From contig JAACJM010000212.1 in NCBI GenBank assembly GCA_013368315.1, forward strand, positions 1-64,000: a DNA stretch of 64,000 bases, read 5' to 3'. Shown here in pieces: positions 8,365-20,860 of the stretch. Under the pieces are notes generated by a model. It worked only from the letters and a program-made list of their open reading frames with translations, ran no database searches and had not been told where the DNA came from. The position numbers and the translations under genes are program-made. Source of the DNA: Tetrapyrgos nigripes (taxonomy: Eukaryota > Basidiomycota > Agaricomycetes > Agaricales > Campanellaceae). The stretch's first letter is position 1. Every line of letters starts with the position of its first letter.

Positions 8365-10321
8365 TCAAATCTTAAAACCACCAGTAAGTCCCATAACATT
8401 ATTCGGATCCACCTTCGCCTTGATACTTCTCATCCGCGATAAATTGTCACCATAAATCAGCTCAACTGGGGTATCAAAGATAGCATAGTTAGGGTATGGA
8501 GAGGCGCCTTCAACCTTTTGTCCTTCCGCCAACGCGACACGTTTAATCTGCTCGGCACTCTGTCTTGCCGCATCAAAGAAGTCTTCGTCTTGAGATGGGT
8601 CTAGCCAGAGGAAAGCAATGTTTTGAGGAAGAAATGCTGTATCACGGGTTGGTGGCCAGGCACTTGAGGCAGAGGAGGAGAGGATTGATGGAAGGAAAGG
8701 CTCAATGTCGTAGGTGACGAAAGAACCAGAGTGGAATTGGAGTCTTTCGCCCCAGAACTGCGAAGGATAATATTGGTTAAAAGAGAGTTGACATGTAAGG
8801 ATAATCTTCACCTTGGACTCGTTCAATAGAGCGTCTACAATATTGCGGGTGAGGTTAACTACTGGCGCTACGTTGAAGATGCCCCTGCAAATAAACAATT
8901 AAGAAGAAGAAACAAAAATGCATGGCGCGTTACCGACGTACCTTTGATGAGCAACAAGCTCGGACGGCCAAGTTTGGATAAGCGAAGGGAAATCCCGAGC
9001 TTTTACATCTTTGGTAAGGAACGGGATTGCGAGGATGTCGTCAAAAATTCCTGCGGGAGGCTTGGGTCCGTCGTAGAAGACAGACAGGAGGACGAGGGGC
9101 TGTTGAAGGTGTTTCAAATGCTGCCTAGACAGAAAATTGATATACGCGTACCTGAGTGAGAAGGAAGTCGGATGTTGTGATGATAGACGCCTTGGGATCT
9201 GTCACCTCGGCAGCGAATTTGGCAGTGGCAGCTGCAACTTTGTCGAGCTGGTTACTGGTAAAAGTCAATGCTCCTCCCTGTAAGAAGTCTGTAAGATCTT
9301 TCTCCAGCCCTGGATGCAACAACACGTACCCAAACTTGGCCCTGAGGATGTGCCTTTTGAGTAAATCTCGTGACGATACCCTGTATGACGGTCAGAATTG
9401 TTTTCGCAAGGGTCGGGGAACAACAGGCTGCATACATAGTTATTAAAACCGCCCTGATTGATAATTATGAGTTTCAGAGATACTCCTCATGGTGCAGCAG
9501 CAACTACTCACTCTCAATGCCCAAAACAAATCTGCATCTGAATCATCCGTAATAGTGGCTACGGTACCGTCAGGCTTGACCAGTTCAAAAGCAACCACGT
9601 TGTCCAATGTGAGTCCATACTGATTCGATAACCACGAATAACCTATCGTTGGTTGGTAAAAAACAGATGAAAGGATCGTAGGCATCAGCGTACCTCCACC
9701 AAGCGTAAATCCTGCCACACCGACACCAGGCAGACGACCACCAACGACGTTCACACCTTGGGGAACGAGTTTCGCATAAACATCATCCCAGATCAGTCCA
9801 GCTCCGTAAACCACCGTTTGAGAACTAGCGTTATACGTGACTTCATCGAATTTTGACATAGTAATCTGTATGCCCGTCGTTGATGAAGCATCTGGATTGG
9901 TGGCGTGGCCTCCACCTTTGACCTGCAGAAATGAGAAAGGAATGTCGATGAATGATAGCTGAACACAGAACGCTAGGCGGACGTACTGCGAACGGAGTGC
10001 GACTAGAACCGACGATGGTAAGCTAGAGTTTTGATTAGCATAGACCAGCATTACAGGGCTACACGGACCGGGACTCACTGTCTTGCCAACATCCTTAGCG
10101 GTCCCAGGCGCGACGACACAAGCAGAAGCTTGGATACTAGAAGTCATATAGTGTTCCACTCCTTGCAGGTATTCAAGCTGTGGTGGATAGTAGACACCCG
10201 ACGCGTCAGAGACGCTGCTAGCTATTTCCTGGCACACATCGAGAAAAGTGCGAGGGTTTAACGACGCCTTGGAGGCCCCGACCAAGGCCGATAGATGGAT
10301 GACCAAGGTAAGAAATAGCAT
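8365..10321 (-). CDS. FAD-linked oxidase, berberine-bridge-enzyme-like, secreted
   Basis: Ten exons join to 492 aa: 10079-10321, 9987-10022, 9694-9922, 9512-9642, 9436-9453, 9330-9380, 9152-9277, 8942-9120, 8812-8884, 8365-8757. An N-terminal signal peptide precedes an FAD_binding_4 domain with the KGGGHATN motif, whose His is the usual covalent FAD attachment point. The second half ends in a BBE domain (YPNYAIFDTP; DPNNVMGL). Family members oxidise sugars, alkaloids or other alcohols using O2. Plant BBE has a second covalent link through Cys; the matching segment here (GGRLPGVGVAGF) has no Cys, so flavin attachment is probably single. The intron at 9121-9151 would be only 31 nt, unusually short, and could hide a small deletion. 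The substrate cannot be told. Confidence 0.9.
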
Positions 10322-13017
10322 TCTGAGAGGGCCGGTGGTCTGGAGAAACGCAAAGGTTGAGTATTTCAGTCATACGTCTGTTTTGAAGAGTCAGTGACCC
10401 ACTTACGCGTGATAATTGCAGTCGGCTCGGGGACAACTTGCCTAAGAGATTGCTTTAAGTTTGAATATGAGAAAGAACGGTGACGATTTTTCCGAAGTAG
10501 TTTACGGCACCTAGTTTAGCGATTGTCGTACCCAGCTGATCTGCACTCGTTATTACATTTTCCCCGTTCATGAAGAACTTGCGAAACTCATTATTTTGAG
10601 CGGCTTTAACGAGAGAGATTGACCGGATAGGTATTCACATGTACTTGAAGGAATTAGAAGAAGTTGCTGTTGTACTGAACTCTGCGAATGTGACGTAGAG
10701 TATCATCTGTTCCAAAAGGCAACGAAACGACTGATATTGCGTTGACAGGCTACTGACAAGTCTGGGGAAGAAATGGGAAACGAGGTTTAATGCATGAGGA
10801 CAGATTCACACCTCGGAACCGAATCGCTACACACCTCAGATACAGACTCCAAGTCTGTCAATGACAATGTTGAATGAAAGAGCTCCTGTCAACCACCAAT
10901 GCAAGGCGACAAGCTTCCAGCCCCAGCTATTCCACCCGGCTCACTACAAACACTAGCAGGATAGTGTCGTTGTTGAAGTTCATGGCTGTCGAAATCCAAG
11001 TCTACGGTTCTCGATCACGTCGCGTGTTGCTTGGAATTCGACCAAGCAGTCACCTGCTCATGATTCGTTTCGCCCGTAGAGATGTCGCCATCAAGCATCC
11101 ACGGTAGTGCGGTAAAATATTTGAGTTGGGATGATTGAAGAAGTTCAAGAACTTAGGCTAACGTCTGAGACGCGACGTCACGCACTCCGAGTCATTCAGA
11201 CGATTTGCAGCATAAGCTAGGTTTTCCACTAGAAGGAGAAATGAGTACTCAGTGTAGAGTACTCGAGGAACCAACAACTGGTTATATACTAGTTGTTGGG
11301 GTTTGCCTGAGGGCTTGGCCCGATGAGGTTCGGCGCAAGCGGCAAAGCACGTGATTTGAAACGTGATTGCTTGCGAGACGCGTCGCGATCGGGATAAGGA
11401 CGCGAAAGGGTTTCCAGAAAGGAAACCCAAAGAAAGAACCTCTTGGGTCAAGGCCTGAGCTTCCAGGGTCCAGAAGACGAAATCTTAAGCCATCTGGAGC
11501 ACCCAGAAACTAAAGGGATGCGGTGGGTGGGAGCAAAAAAGGAGAGAACGAGGAGAGAGCGTGTGTGGACGAGACGGAGATGAGAGGGACGTGTCGTCAA
11601 AGCGCGTCCCGGTATGGCTCGTCCTTTCACACGCTCTTTCTAGCTTATCCTTAGATAAGCCCTCGTTCCTCTGGCTTATCGCGGACCAAGCTCACCCAAC
11701 ACCTCTCATGTCTCTTACGCTTGCGCGATCTGTGCTTCTGATTTCGAAAGCCGACAGACGAAATCCATCTGTGGACTGTATAATGTAAAATCGATATTTA
11801 CCGAAGCTTGAAGTAAACTAGCAGAGCAGACGGCATAAAAAAGAGTCCCTATTATCCGTACAGTGCATTCTGACGGGACACGAAAGAGAAGCACCGCTGA
11901 GACAGCTAACCTCTCCACCAACCTCAACCAGATCCATTGGACCAAACTCTCAACAAGTCAGATTTGACCTGACATGAGGGAATAGAACGAAAGCCAAGAA
12001 AAGAAGAGCCGACACAAAAGGAATTCTCCTGATGACTCGAGCCGGTACTGCAAGGCAAGGTCACCATGCCCTCGTTACTCTTATCAGGGTACTGACTAAA
12101 AGGAAGCAAGAGTCAGGGATTGACGTGGTTTTGGAAGTAGAAATAGAACAACATACCTGAACCAGCCAGAGTGGTGAGGAAACGTATGCAAAGTGGGTGG
12201 GTTATAGGAGAGGAGAGGATGCACGGATCCAGGTTTGTTGCTTGAGCCTGAGGTGCATTGAAAAGAGAGTCTTACAGAAACGAACTTGCAGACTCACCGG
12301 GTCGGCCCTACCAGTTGGTCAGTTTCGACGTGCAGGAACCAGCAACAGATTTGGGGGCTTCGAAGTGGTTCTTTAGCTGTCGCAAGGCCAAGCCATATTG
12401 ATGTCAGTGGGTTTGGTGCATGGTGACACGCATACATATAGACAACCTACAACGGTACAAGACAGGAAGGTAAGTAGATAGCCAGGCGACATGAAGGCGT
12501 GACATACCTTGCTAGTAGTAGACAACACTACATTCCGCCTTTTCTACCACCAGCTACCGTGGCTTCCGTCGTCGCCTTCTCGTCCTCTGCGCGCAGTCCA
12601 CGTTACTCAGAGATGATTTCAGGATTGACGAGAACAACGATATCGCGACGTCACCGCTGATATGAGAAACGCTTCTCAGCACAGTTGGAAGGTCAGAAGG
12701 GGTCTACTCACTGAGCATCATGAGATCGACGTTGTATTCTCGAGGACCCTCTTTTTTCGGTCAGAGCCTTCCGTGGCAGAGAAGAGGTCAGATGGTGATG
12801 TCATTCGAAATTGCTCTTCGACACAATACTTATAGAACTGGCCAGTCACTCTTGTCCACAGCGTATACCGTCAGGTGCTGCCAGTCCCGCATGATCCATC
12901 GCACTCTACGGCATCTGAAGTGGGGCTGAAGGGTTAAATATGTGGTGGAACGAATCCTGATGATGCTCACCGGAAACAGCAGAGCCACCGGCCAGCAGCT
13001 TTCGCATACACCAAAAT
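10322..13017. other. 2.7-kb region without a convincing gene
   Basis: Only short open frames of up to 97 codons are present, none with a recognisable domain. The stretch 11150-11800 is rich in small palindromes and inverted repeats and may be a decayed mobile element. I see no matching LTR pair or target duplication. The last few hundred bases should hold the mannosidase promoter, but I see no clear TATA box. Confidence 0.4.
11271..11299. repeat. 9-bp inverted repeat next to paired GAGTACTC palindromes
   Basis: CCAACAACT (11271-11279) and AGTTGTTGG (11291-11299) flank an 11-bp spacer. Just upstream GAGTACTC, itself a palindrome, occurs at 11243-11250 and 11257-11264. CCAACA/TGTTGG words resemble LTR termini, but no partner end was found. 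Confidence 0.5.
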
Positions 13018-16000
13018 ATGATGTTGACCAAGGGCTCTATGAAGCCCTCTCTGTTGCTAGGCCTAGCCCTAAGCTATCTCTCCCTTCTCTCAAGTGCCGC
13101 GATATTCGACCTATCCGAGTTGTCCTGGACGTTGAGGAATGAAAATGGATCAGTTGTTGTCCCAGGATCTGTGCCGTCCATGGTTCATCTGGATCTGGAA
13201 AAAGCTGGGGTCATTACAGAGCCGTTGCTCGAGATAAATGGTGAGTTACTTCTAAAGATTGGTTGACTGGAGTTTGATGCGCATTGTTGCAGATTTCACG
13301 GAAAGATGGGTCTGGATGGATAACTGGACGTATACAGCTGATCTTTCGCCATTCTTCGCGACGTTGGAAGCAAACTCGACATCGGACCAAACGTTGTTGC
13401 TATTCTATGGTCTCGACACCATCGCGAACATCGTGAGAGTTTGACTTCTCACTGTGTGCAACTCGACAGACGCTGACCGCGTTCTCGCGTTCTAGACATT
13501 CGCTGACCAGCCCGTCGCATGGGTCAATAACCAGTTTCGACAATACTTTTTCGATGTCACTCCGCATATACTCGCGGCTGGGTCTTCTGGAGGAAATTTG
13601 ACCGTCGACTTTGAGTCAGCGGTTACTTATGGTCAGAACGTCAGTTCAAGGCCAGACGCAGAGACCTTTCCACCTGGCAGTGTGGTGCGTATCAGAACCA
13701 GATACTCCTGATCTCGCTTTTGACAATGATTCCAGTTCGAAATTGACGCTGCAAGAGAATACATCCGCAAGATACCGATTGACTTTGGATGGGATTGGGT
13801 ACGTCATCACTCTACCTGTAACGCGTATATCTTTGCTAATGAAATGCTACATTTTCTCATCCACAGAGTCCAGCTTTCGCCCCAAGCGGAATCTTCAAAC
13901 CAGCCTACCTAATCACTCTGACGGACTCGACCAATGGTACCGACATCTCCATTGGCGCACCTCCCATCTCTCCATCATCCTCCAGCTCCTCTGCAGACCT
14001 CATCTTCATCGAAGAAACATCTGTCGACATCTACAAACTTGGCTCAAACTTTTCCATCCCACCGGTCCAATCAGCCGATTGGGTGCTCAATATGTCTTTG
14101 GCTATCCGTTCCGGTGCTGATATACCTTCCTCGTCATCCTCTCTTACCTTGACGTTCCCGGAACTGGGAATTACGTCCGAGGCGTTTGAGGTTCCAGAGT
14201 TGGTTGGAAGGGTTAACGAGACTACGTGGTTCAGTGTTCAGTGGCAGATTCCTGATTCAGTGCCAAAGAGGTGGTTCCCGCATAATCTTGGGACACCGCA
14301 GCTGTACAACCTCACGGGTACATTGAGCTTGGGCGCAGGATCGGCTCAGACTGCTTCAAACGTTACCTTTACTCTGAAGACCGGGTTCCGCACTATTCGT
14401 CTGGTGCAATTGCCCTATTCACAAGAAGACGTCGAGCAGAGAGGAATTACGCCCGGGGACCAGTACCATTTCGAAATTAATGGGGAAGCGTTTTACAGTA
14501 AAGGATCCAACTTGATTCCCTTTGACAACTTTTACTCGAGAATCCCAACGGACAGGGTGAGATGGGTATTGGAGAGTGCCGTTCAAGTTGGACAGAATAT
14601 CGTAAGTCTTTTTGGTCCAATTTCTGTCGCTTTGGGCTGTAATAATGGGCTTCTCGTTTTCACTAGGTTCGCGTCTGGGGTGGAGGGATGTATCAGCCTT
14701 CTGAAGCTTCTACTGCTGGAGGCGTATACGACTTCTACTCCATCTGCGACGAGCTTGGAATCCTTGCCTGGACGGAGTTTAGCTTCTCAGATGCTCTTCA
14801 GCCTATCAATCCGTTCTTGCTAGAGTCAATCGAGCCGGAAGTCAGACAGAATGTCAGGAGGATCAATAGACACCCTAGTGTCGCGCAGTGGGCAGGAGGG
14901 AATGAGATTGAAGGTATAGTCATTGGGACGAATCAGTCGTTACCGAATGGGACGATTTACCTGAATCAGGTGAGTTGACAGTGGTGTTGCTGAGCCAGTG
15001 GGCAACAAATTGATCTGACCGTCCCTTTTTTCTCCTTTCCGACAGTTTGTGACAATGTTCCAAGACTTTTTGCATGATATTGCGCTCTCTGAGACGCGTT
15101 CGGTATGTCGAGTATTTCTTGATATATGGTCTCTTTTATAAACATTTGACAGGTTCCTTACACTGATTGCTCTACGACGCACGGCGTCCTCAGCATTGAC
15201 CCATACATTCTGAGATTTGAAAACGGCACTGAAGGTAACCTCTACGGCAATTCAGGTGTGTTTTTACCCCTTGCCGGTGATCCTCTTCCACTGATCATAC
15301 CATTATCTACAGAACGCTTCGATTACGTTGCAGACCAGGCTTTTGACTACAGCACGTATCCTGTTGCGAGATTCGTGAACGAATTTGGGTGAGTGGGCCG
15401 TTTTACTGGTGGCAAGTATCATTACTGGCATTGTTTAACCCGTCTTGGTGACAGATTCCACTCATTGCCTTCGTTCTACACCTGGCAAGAAGCTCTCACC
15501 TCTCCAGACGATTTCTCTTTCAACTCTGTCGTCGTTGCATCCCGCGATCATCACCCACCAGCCGGCGGCCTTGCTTTCCCTAATCCCAACGCTCCAGAAG
15601 GTCAAGGCCAAATGGAGGATGCAGTCAAGATGTGGTTACCAACACCCGGTACCTCCGATTCTAATCAGACCTTTGCGCAGTGGTGTTATTCTACTCAGGT
15701 GTTCCAAGGTCAGCGGTAAACCCTCCTGTTCCTCCATGCGTTAGTTCTAATAAGAAACTCCTGTTTTCCAGCTATGACAATTATGGCCGAGATTGCTTGG
15801 TACAGACACGGAGCAGGCAAGGGCGAGAATAACCTAGGCGGGATTGTTTGGCAACTGAACGATATCTGGCAAGGCGTCAGCTGGTCCAGTCTCGAATTCT
15901 CCGGCCGTTGGAAAGTGTTGCATTACGGTTATACTCGAGCTTATGCACCTGTCTCAATATACCCGTTCTGGACACCTGGAAATGAAACATTGCAGGTCCT

Positions 16001-16713
16001 GACTATTTCGGACAAGTTTAACGAGGTGCAGGGATCTGCGATGTTGACTTGGTATGATTGGGAAGGGAACGAGTTGAATTCGAGCACGGTTGAGTTTACG
16101 ACTCCTGCATTGAACAACTCGTTGATATTGGAGGCTACTGGGTTGGATCAGATTTTGCCCGCTGGGAAGAATGCGACAGATGTATGGATGCTCCTCAACC
16201 TGACTGCTGAGGTAGATGGGGTTACCATGACGAACGAAGAATATGTGAGTGCTATGTCTGTTTGTGAGAACGGCTATAACTCATGGATGTTTTCTGCACA
16301 GTTCACTCCACAGCCGCTATCTAACGCGTCTTTGGTGGATCCAAAAATTAGCCTCACTCGGGGAGACGATTTGACCTTTACACTTTCTGCAAAGGGAGGT
16401 GTAGCACCGTGGACATGGCTGGAACATCCCTTTGGTACAGTTGGGGTGTTCCTCGACAATACAACGAATTTAGCTTCCAATGGGTTCTATCTCGTTCCAG
16501 GCATTGACCGGACTCGTAAGTTACCCCTAATGCTTTTCGACTTCATGCTAAATCCCAATGCCTTATGCCTCGTCCTTAGTGAAATTTGTCCTCAATCCTG
16601 CCGTGTCATCGGTACTTGATCCAGACCCTGCGGACTTTGTCGTCAGATCCTTATGGAACAACACTCACACTGGTGCGGAATCCGACTTTAGCACCAGGTC
16701 CGTATCCGTCTAG
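13018..16713 (+). CDS. Secreted GH2 beta-mannosidase
   Basis: Thirteen exons join to 987 aa: 13018-13240, 13293-13432, 13496-13684, 13736-13798, 13867-14601, 14667-14969, 15046-15102, 15153-15255, 15313-15388, 15455-15708, 15772-16244, 16302-16515, 16580-16713. The enzyme removes terminal beta-1,4-mannose from mannan oligosaccharides. A signal peptide precedes the sugar-binding N-domain (VPGSVPSMVHLDL; WVWMDNWTY). The general acid/base Glu lies in GGNEIEG and the nucleophile Glu in RFVNEFGF, the usual GH2 pair. Many N-x-S/T sites agree with secretion. WDWS replaces the more usual WDWG at the fourth intron junction. The ATG at 13039 (MKPSLLL) could also be the start. No operon-like partners; a plant-wall or hemicellulose role fits a saprotroph. 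Confidence 0.95.
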
Positions 16714-16873
16714 CCTCAGGCGGTCGTTTTACTCTGGCGAATTGATTGGTTTCTTGGCTGTCCTACACTATCAGATGTATACTTTGAGAAACAATCGACG
16801 TCTACCTACATATGTATTGTCAATGTGTATTATGTGAAGTTCTAAACGCCTTGCTGCTTGAAGCCACTGCATA

Positions 16874-16965
16874 TTGCGCACAGACCATCTCCAAAATCGT
16901 CTGCTAATCACCTGATCCGCGAAAATTTTCAGTTGCGCACGGACCACCCCCAAAAAGTATAAAAG
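16874..16965 (+). promoter_or_regulatory. Repeated 23-bp element upstream of a TATA box
   Basis: ttgcgcacagaccatctcc (16874 on) recurs as ttgcgcacggaccaccccc (16933 on); the 23-bp units differ at three positions. The second copy is followed directly by tataaaag at 16958-16965. The arrangement looks like paired activator sites on a core promoter, yet no coding region begins nearby on the plus strand. It may drive a non-coding RNA or be a relic. Confidence 0.35.
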
Positions 16966-17531
16966 CCCTTGCTCAACGATATGGATTCTTTAGAACATAC
17001 TCATCAGGATCTTTTTATAGAAACTGACCGAGTCTCGCATTTTTACAAATGCCGCTTCTTCAAATCCAGTCGATGACCTTCGCACTCCCTCGTATAACTG
17101 AGAACATGGCTTCATTTCGATGAGGTCTCGAGGACGTTTGGGGCTTTCTTTCTGGGTTCATCAGAACTTCTGAAGGTTGTTCCAGCGAGAGGAGTGTCTG
17201 TCTGATGGATTTCTTCTGGCTTTCTCTTTTTAATTCTCATTTGTTATATAGATGTAGAAATTCTGGACCTGTACTTGAGCTTGATACACAAGACATGAAA
17301 CAGACCGTTCCAATGCTTTCCATTGTCAGATTGTGGGCAACTGTTGTGGAGTTGTGCGCAATGGCTTTACCATACTTAAGTACTACTGCTGGCATATACC
17401 CTCATTCCTGAGATACTGTACAGGTAGTGTGGGTTTCAAAATTGCTCTGGCACAAAGTGACAGTGAAAGTCCGACCGAGGGTTCGTCTACGCGTATAACT
17501 ACCTGAAACAGTAAGGATCTATATTATTTCC

Positions 17532-17657
17532 ATGGCTGACAGAAAAACTGTCCTTATTGTAGTCGACGCTCAACAGGACGATGGGACGATGTGTAAGTAC
17601 AGAGGTAGTATTTTATTTTTGAAGTACTTACAGCAACTCCCGAGTCTCGCACTTTAG
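17532..17657 (+). pseudogene. Short frame resembling an isochorismatase N-terminus
   Basis: A 41-codon frame opens MADRKTVLIVVDAQQD, which resembles the first beta strand and catalytic Asp of isochorismatase-type hydrolases (usually VVDxQxDF). The rest of such a domain is not found downstream in any frame. A GTAAGT lies 63 nt into the frame, so it could be a first exon. Without more exons I regard it as a relic or chance match. Confidence 0.25.
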
Positions 17658-18259
17658 GATGAGTAAAGTCTAGAGAAAAATCAAAATAAAACGCACCGCC
17701 ACGTTTCCGACGGAAATTTTGATTTCAACACCTCCCCTGATATTCATGTCTTGCTTTGGATAGACAAGTAGACAACCCCTCGCTGTCCTACCACTCTTGA
17801 ATCAAAGGCTCCCGAATACCGGTCGAAAAAAAACTCAAGAGACACTCGAGCACTGCAAAACGTCCGCCCTCTCGAATGCTTCTCAACTTTTAACCGTAAC
17901 ACAGGTTCGTTCTGATTTCGATATGGAGCTTACAACACGCTCACAAAGCTCAGTATCAGATCGTAGCCGAAAGGAGAACGATAGTCATCTCAGGCTGTTG
18001 GCAAACATCGACACTGTCCAATCACTGTAAAAGCACTGGCTTCCACCATGGTCCATCAATCAAGGTGGTTATCAATCCATCACGACACCAAATGCTCGTG
18101 TAAGTGCACCTTCACTCCCCCGAACTTGAAGTTTATTGAAGAACGCTCGACCATCCTATTTGCAGCCTTTCTTCAACGAGCTTTCACGCATCTACAGCAG
18201 TGCAGGTCTAGCCCATTGAGCTCAACTGTCACACTCTGGAACGTCGCCCAACGCCCCAT

Positions 18260-19729
18260 ATGAGCTCGTACCGTCAGGAGGTGCCAAAGGTAGCGGACGA
18301 GGTAAGTTGAATCCCTTCGGTTTCTTGTCACACCTCTCAAACGACCTACAGGCCTCTCAACCGCCTTTCTCGCCTCTTGAGCAGCTGCCCGACGAGCTCC
18401 TGGCCTTTATTGCGGATGCGTCCACGACTGGCGAGCCCCAGTGGGTTGTCAAAGCCCCTTCGAAAACTCGGAAATTAATACAACGCAAGGCTCACCCCAA
18501 CGACAATCCCATCTACAGCCTCTCCATGGTCAATAAACGACTGCGGAGGATCACCGTTCCTTTACTCTTTAGCAGTGTCAACTTTATGCTTTATCATCTC
18601 AACGAGATAGCCAGCATGAGGGATATTCTATCTCAAAATAGGGATTTTACGAAACTCGTCAGGTGCGTTGCTAGGAATCTATCTATGTTTGTGCTTTTGA
18701 CTCATGGAATTGTTCTTTCTTCCCAGAGTCGTCCGCTTCACCAATCGTCTGTATGAAGAAGATTACGAAAATGTGCAGGAAGAGTCTTTTTCCGCAGTTC
18801 GCCTCCTACTTCTCGATATTCTATCCTCTTGTCCGCAGCTCGAACATTTAAGCATCCCTTTCATGCTGGACCGTTGGGATTCCCAATTAATGGAAGCAAT
18901 ACAATCCCGTCCCGACCTCAAAATTATCTACCCTAGTGCTCAATTTGGGTCAAAGCTTTCACTTCCTCTGTCTTCCTTTCCACTTTCCAAAATCACTCTT
19001 GCCAACTGGGATCACAGCTCAGGCTGGGGCGATCTCCAAGCTTTCCTGGAACGTGGTTTACGGGTTCAAGAAATCTGTCTCGACCTCACATGCGAAAAAG
19101 CATGGAAAGACCTAACCTATCCCGGTCTTCAAATCGTCCATTGTATCACCTGTCCCGAACCTGATAGTTGGGATGAGTGGGACAGCTTCATTTTGAGACA
19201 CCCTTCCCTTGAACGACTTCACTTTCCCATGATAAGGACGACTGGTGCTTCTTCACTCATCGCTCGTCCATGGGGCAAATTTATCGCGGAAATTCCAGAT
19301 GAGTTTTTGGTGGATTCCATGTGCGTTCGTCGTCGGAATGGAGATGGAAATGGAAATGGTACTACTAGTCCGAGTCGTTGGCAGGCGGAGAAGTTACGGA
19401 TCACCCTTCGTCACAGGACGAATGAGGCCGCGGGAGCAAGTACGATATGTGGTGGATTATTAGATGAGGATAAGGCGAAGATGAGAGAGTTGGGGAAGGT
19501 TTTGGGCCCTCTTGGATTGGATTCACTAAGGCTTCGTTGTCAACATTCTCAGTTGGTGAGTATGCGGTCGTTCTTTCTTAAATACTACGGGTTAGAACTG
19601 ATTTGCGTCTCAAAGCATAATGCTTTGGTTTCCGAGAAGAATCATCAGGAGATCATCGATCTTTTGAAAATACCATCCATTGTGATGTCTGTGGAAAAGT
19701 GTAGTACTTTTGCATTTTTCTGTCAGTAG
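18260..19729 (+). CDS. F-box-like protein
   Basis: Exons 18260-18301, 18352-18662 and 18727-19729 give 451 aa. Residues about 20-80 carry an F-box-like core (LEQLPDELLAFI ... SMVNKRLRRITVPLLFSSV), and the rest shows leucine-rich spacing suited to a substrate-binding surface. F-box proteins link SCF ubiquitin ligases to targets, and large, diverse sets are typical of mushroom genomes. The ATG at 18260 is chosen because it splices in frame into the F-box exon; the longer frame from 18307 has no ATG. A GTGAGT...AAAG segment at 19556-19615 (60 nt, in frame) may be a fourth intron. The target is unknown. Confidence 0.75.
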
Positions 19730-20071
19730 GGTTGCGAGACAATGTAAGAGTATAGATTTGGTCTCGAAGATATGGTATGTAGTGAAGATCTTTAGGTTGT
19801 ATCATCATGTAGTTTGATTTCCTCTGGATGCCATATGCCCTTTGCACCTGGGTCCATCCTTGTGCGCAATTTTTAGGAACAATGCAGCGACTTTTGCTTC
19901 ATTGTAGTCTACAAGACTCTTACGTACACTAAAGTACGCTCAACATCGTCACTCCGAGAGACGGGAATCCGGAGCTCCGATTTCAACAGCACTGACAGAG
20001 AAATGTAGTGACCAAGCACTCCTCTCTCTTCTCTCTCGTGTTCTATCGCATATTCCAACCAAGTATACCCG

Positions 20072-20860
20072 ATGTACCTTCGAGCAGTACACGCAGAACA
20101 AGACATCCCTACCCTCCGAGCTTTCATTCGCGAAAATCCCCTAGGCATCCTCACAACTACCATCGAACCCAGTTCTCCTTCTGATCATTTCATCCAATCC
20201 AGCCATATCCCCTTTATTCTAGACGTCTCTGACGACGAAAGTCCAACGGAATTGGGCAAATTACGCGGACATATGGCTCGTGCAAACCCTCAAACGAAGG
20301 CTATGATAGCCGAGTTGACTAGTAGGGCTTCTGCGGATTCGTCGAGTTCGTCCAAGACATGTACACTTTCCAAAGAAGTCCTCGTCCTGTTCAACGGACC
20401 TGTCCATCACTATGTTACTCCCAAATTCTACAAACAGACTAAACCCACGACGGGTAAAGTCGTACCTACGTGGGACTACGCTGCAGTCCAAGTCTATGGA
20501 CGGGTTACTATCTATCACGATACTCAAGACGATGAGACGGATGCCTTCATATCACGAGCCATATCTGACTTGACATCCTTTTCGGAAACCACTCAGACGG
20601 GCAGGGGTGTGGAACACGGAGAGCCATGGGGTGTAGAGGACTCCCCGGAGACGTATGTCGCGTTGTTAAAGAAGGCGATTATTGGGATAGAGATTGAGAT
20701 TACGGATATTGGTGGAAAATGGAAGATGAGCCAAGAAATGAAGGGAGGAGATCATGAGGGTGTGATTGAGGGGTTTGAGGCGATGGGGAGTGAGGCTGGA
20801 AAGGCCATGGCGGAGACAGTGCGCCAGAGAGGGAAGCTCGCGGACGAGAAGAAGGCCTAG
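20072..20860 (+). CDS. PaiB-like FMN-binding protein
   Basis: A single exon of 262 aa. The N-terminus (MYLRAVHAE ... REN-PLGILTT) and the blocks SSHIPFILD, LRGHMARANPQ, VLVLFNGPVHHYVTPKFY and VVPTWDYAAVQVYGR match the FMN-binding split-barrel family of Bacillus PaiB, named as a negative transcription regulator but widespread in fungi with unclear function. The bound cofactor is probably FMN. It is intron-less, unlike nearly all its neighbours, which fits ancient transfer or retroposition but does not prove either. The C-terminal tail is charged and probably flexible. Confidence 0.85.
   Translation: MYLRAVHAEQDIPTLRAFIRENPLGILTTTIEPSSPSDHFIQSSHIPFILDVSDDESPTELGKLRGHMARANPQTKAMIAELTSRASADSSSSSKTCTLSKEVLVLFNGPVHHYVTPKFYKQTKPTTGKVVPTWDYAAVQVYGRVTIYHDTQDDETDAFISRAISDLTSFSETTQTGRGVEHGEPWGVEDSPETYVALLKKAIIGIEIEITDIGGKWKMSQEMKGGDHEGVIEGFEAMGSEAGKAMAETVRQRGKLADEKKA

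Larger units (their letters stand above)
16714..18259. other. 1.5-kb intergenic region with promoter-like repeat
   Basis: No full gene is seen. It contains a 23-bp imperfect direct repeat next to a TATA box, a short isochorismatase-like start (both listed separately) and several meaningless short frames. The last few hundred bases should include the promoter of the F-box-like gene. Confidence 0.4.

Noticed and set aside
11294..11820. Solo LTR starting at TGTTGGGG
   Set aside because: No matching CA end with a target duplication was found, so only a palindrome-rich patch is reported.
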